In this document: positions 63,575-64,000 of the stretch, piece after piece | Layout: the number at the start of each line of letters is the position of its first letter | Numbering within the stretch: position 1 is the first letter of the stretch | NCBI RefSeq assembly: GCF_002157625.1 | Contig: NZ_BDMM01000001.1 | Coordinates: forward strand, 1 to 64,000 | DNA: 64,000 bases | Source of the DNA: Brevundimonas sp. SH203 | Lineage (GTDB): Bacteria; Pseudomonadota; Alphaproteobacteria; Caulobacterales; Caulobacteraceae | Direction: 5' to 3' | Notes under the pieces: generated by a model | Databases searched by the model: none | Told to the model about the DNA's origin: nothing | Seen by the model: the letters and a program-made list of their open reading frames with translations, nothing else | Made by a program: the position numbers and the translations under genes

Positions 63575-64000
63575 TCAGCGCGTCTTTTCGTACAGGTCGG
63601 CAGAGGCGCGTTCCAAAAGGACGGCGGCGCTTTCGTCCGGCCGCATCTCGGCAGCGCCCACGTCGAATTCGGCGACGAACGGCGAACGGTCCGGGCCGGC
63701 GTCGAAGGCCGTGCAGCCGATGACGGCAGCGATCCGCTCGGCGGCTAACCGCGCCGGTTCGGCATGGGTGGCGGGCAGGGCCAGGGCGAAGACCTCCTTG
63801 GCCAGCCGCGCCGGCGTATCCTCCACACGGACCAGACGCGAGACCATCGCCCCGATCTGGGGCATGGCGCGGTCCAGCCAGCCGCCCTGGCGCGCCCAGG
63901 TGACGGCCTCGGTCTCTCGCACCCGCAGGACGCAGACCGACAAGGGGCGTTTGCGCGCCCGTGACGCCTCGGCCACGCGCGCCAGATGGCCGGCGAACAG
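63575..64000 (-). CDS. Degenerate GGDEF-domain protein, PopA-like (partial, N-terminus outside window)
   Basis: The last 142 codons of a gene that runs off the right edge; the frame is open to base 64000 and reads AGHLARVAEASRARKRPLSV, typical of the start of a GGDEF domain. The active-site loop is AKEVF instead of GGDEF, so it should not make cyclic di-GMP. The inhibitory-site motif RxxD is kept as RVED, at the correct five-residue distance before it. This combination matches PopA of Caulobacter, a cyclic di-GMP effector in CtrA proteolysis. The receiver domains expected for PopA are not in view. Confidence 0.65.
   Translation of the reverse strand: MFAGHLARVAEASRARKRPLSVCVLRVRETEAVTWARQGGWLDRAMPQIGAMVSRLVRVEDTPARLAKEVFALALPATHAEPARLAAERIAAVIGCTAFDAGPDRSPFVAEFDVGAAEMRPDESAAVLLERASADLYEKTR

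Overview
The window is high-GC, densely packed chromosomal DNA. It suggests a stalked or prosthecate alphaproteobacterium of the Caulobacteraceae, most like Brevundimonas. The clues are a holdfast-anchor (hfa) locus, a PopA-like degenerate GGDEF protein beside mfd, a large TonB-dependent receptor, many ATGA/GTGA start-stop overlaps, and alphaproteobacterial palindromic intergenic repeats. The species call is inference; no rRNA gene is present. I see no prophage, insertion sequence, CRISPR array or replication origin.

Layout. 1-3774: end of mreC, then mreD, mrdA (PBP2) and rodA, a translationally coupled cell-elongation operon. 3905-6343: two acyl-CoA dehydrogenases with palindromic repeats after each. 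6504-7820: YegD-like Hsp70. 7934-15571: a two-component system divergent from a complete tripartite RND efflux operon, followed by a DUF3817 membrane protein. 15993-18822: a Sel1-repeat protein, an exported protein of unknown function, and a small CPWCG-motif gene broken by an in-frame TGA. 19077-23250: the surface-attachment locus, with hfaA, two tandem CsgG/HfaB-type genes, and two curlin-like repeat proteins flanking them. 23596-24753: unknown gene. 25031-28024: TonB-dependent receptor.

28133-46468 is a MoxR/DUF58/VWA cluster: response regulator, MoxR ATPase, an inverted M16 peptidase, a membrane protein, DUF58, BatA-N protein, VWA protein, an 1827-residue exported TPR protein, then a histidine kinase. 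The regulator and kinase sit at opposite ends and may be partners. 46548-50906: an aspartyl protease, an ECF sigma/anti-sigma pair, a subtilisin-type protease and a Gly/Ala-rich exported protein. A perfect palindrome reads as the same ECF-type promoter (GGATG-N17-CGTT) on both strands between the sigma gene and the protease. A third copy with identical spacing lies before the Gly/Ala-rich gene, so these genes look like a small autoregulated regulon.

51036-52970: an S9 peptidase gene interrupted by an in-frame TAG just after its signal peptide. 53168-53257: tRNA-Ser(UGA). 53368-63567: housekeeping genes rlpA, tmk, holB, tatD, a PhnP-like metallo-hydrolase, recG, sdhE and mfd. 63575-64000: the C-terminal part of a PopA-like protein cut by the window edge. 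The most interesting items are the palindromic bidirectional ECF promoter, the duplicated HfaB with no lipidation cysteine plus its repeat-protein neighbours, the split two-component system around the MoxR cluster, and two genes broken by single nonsense codons.
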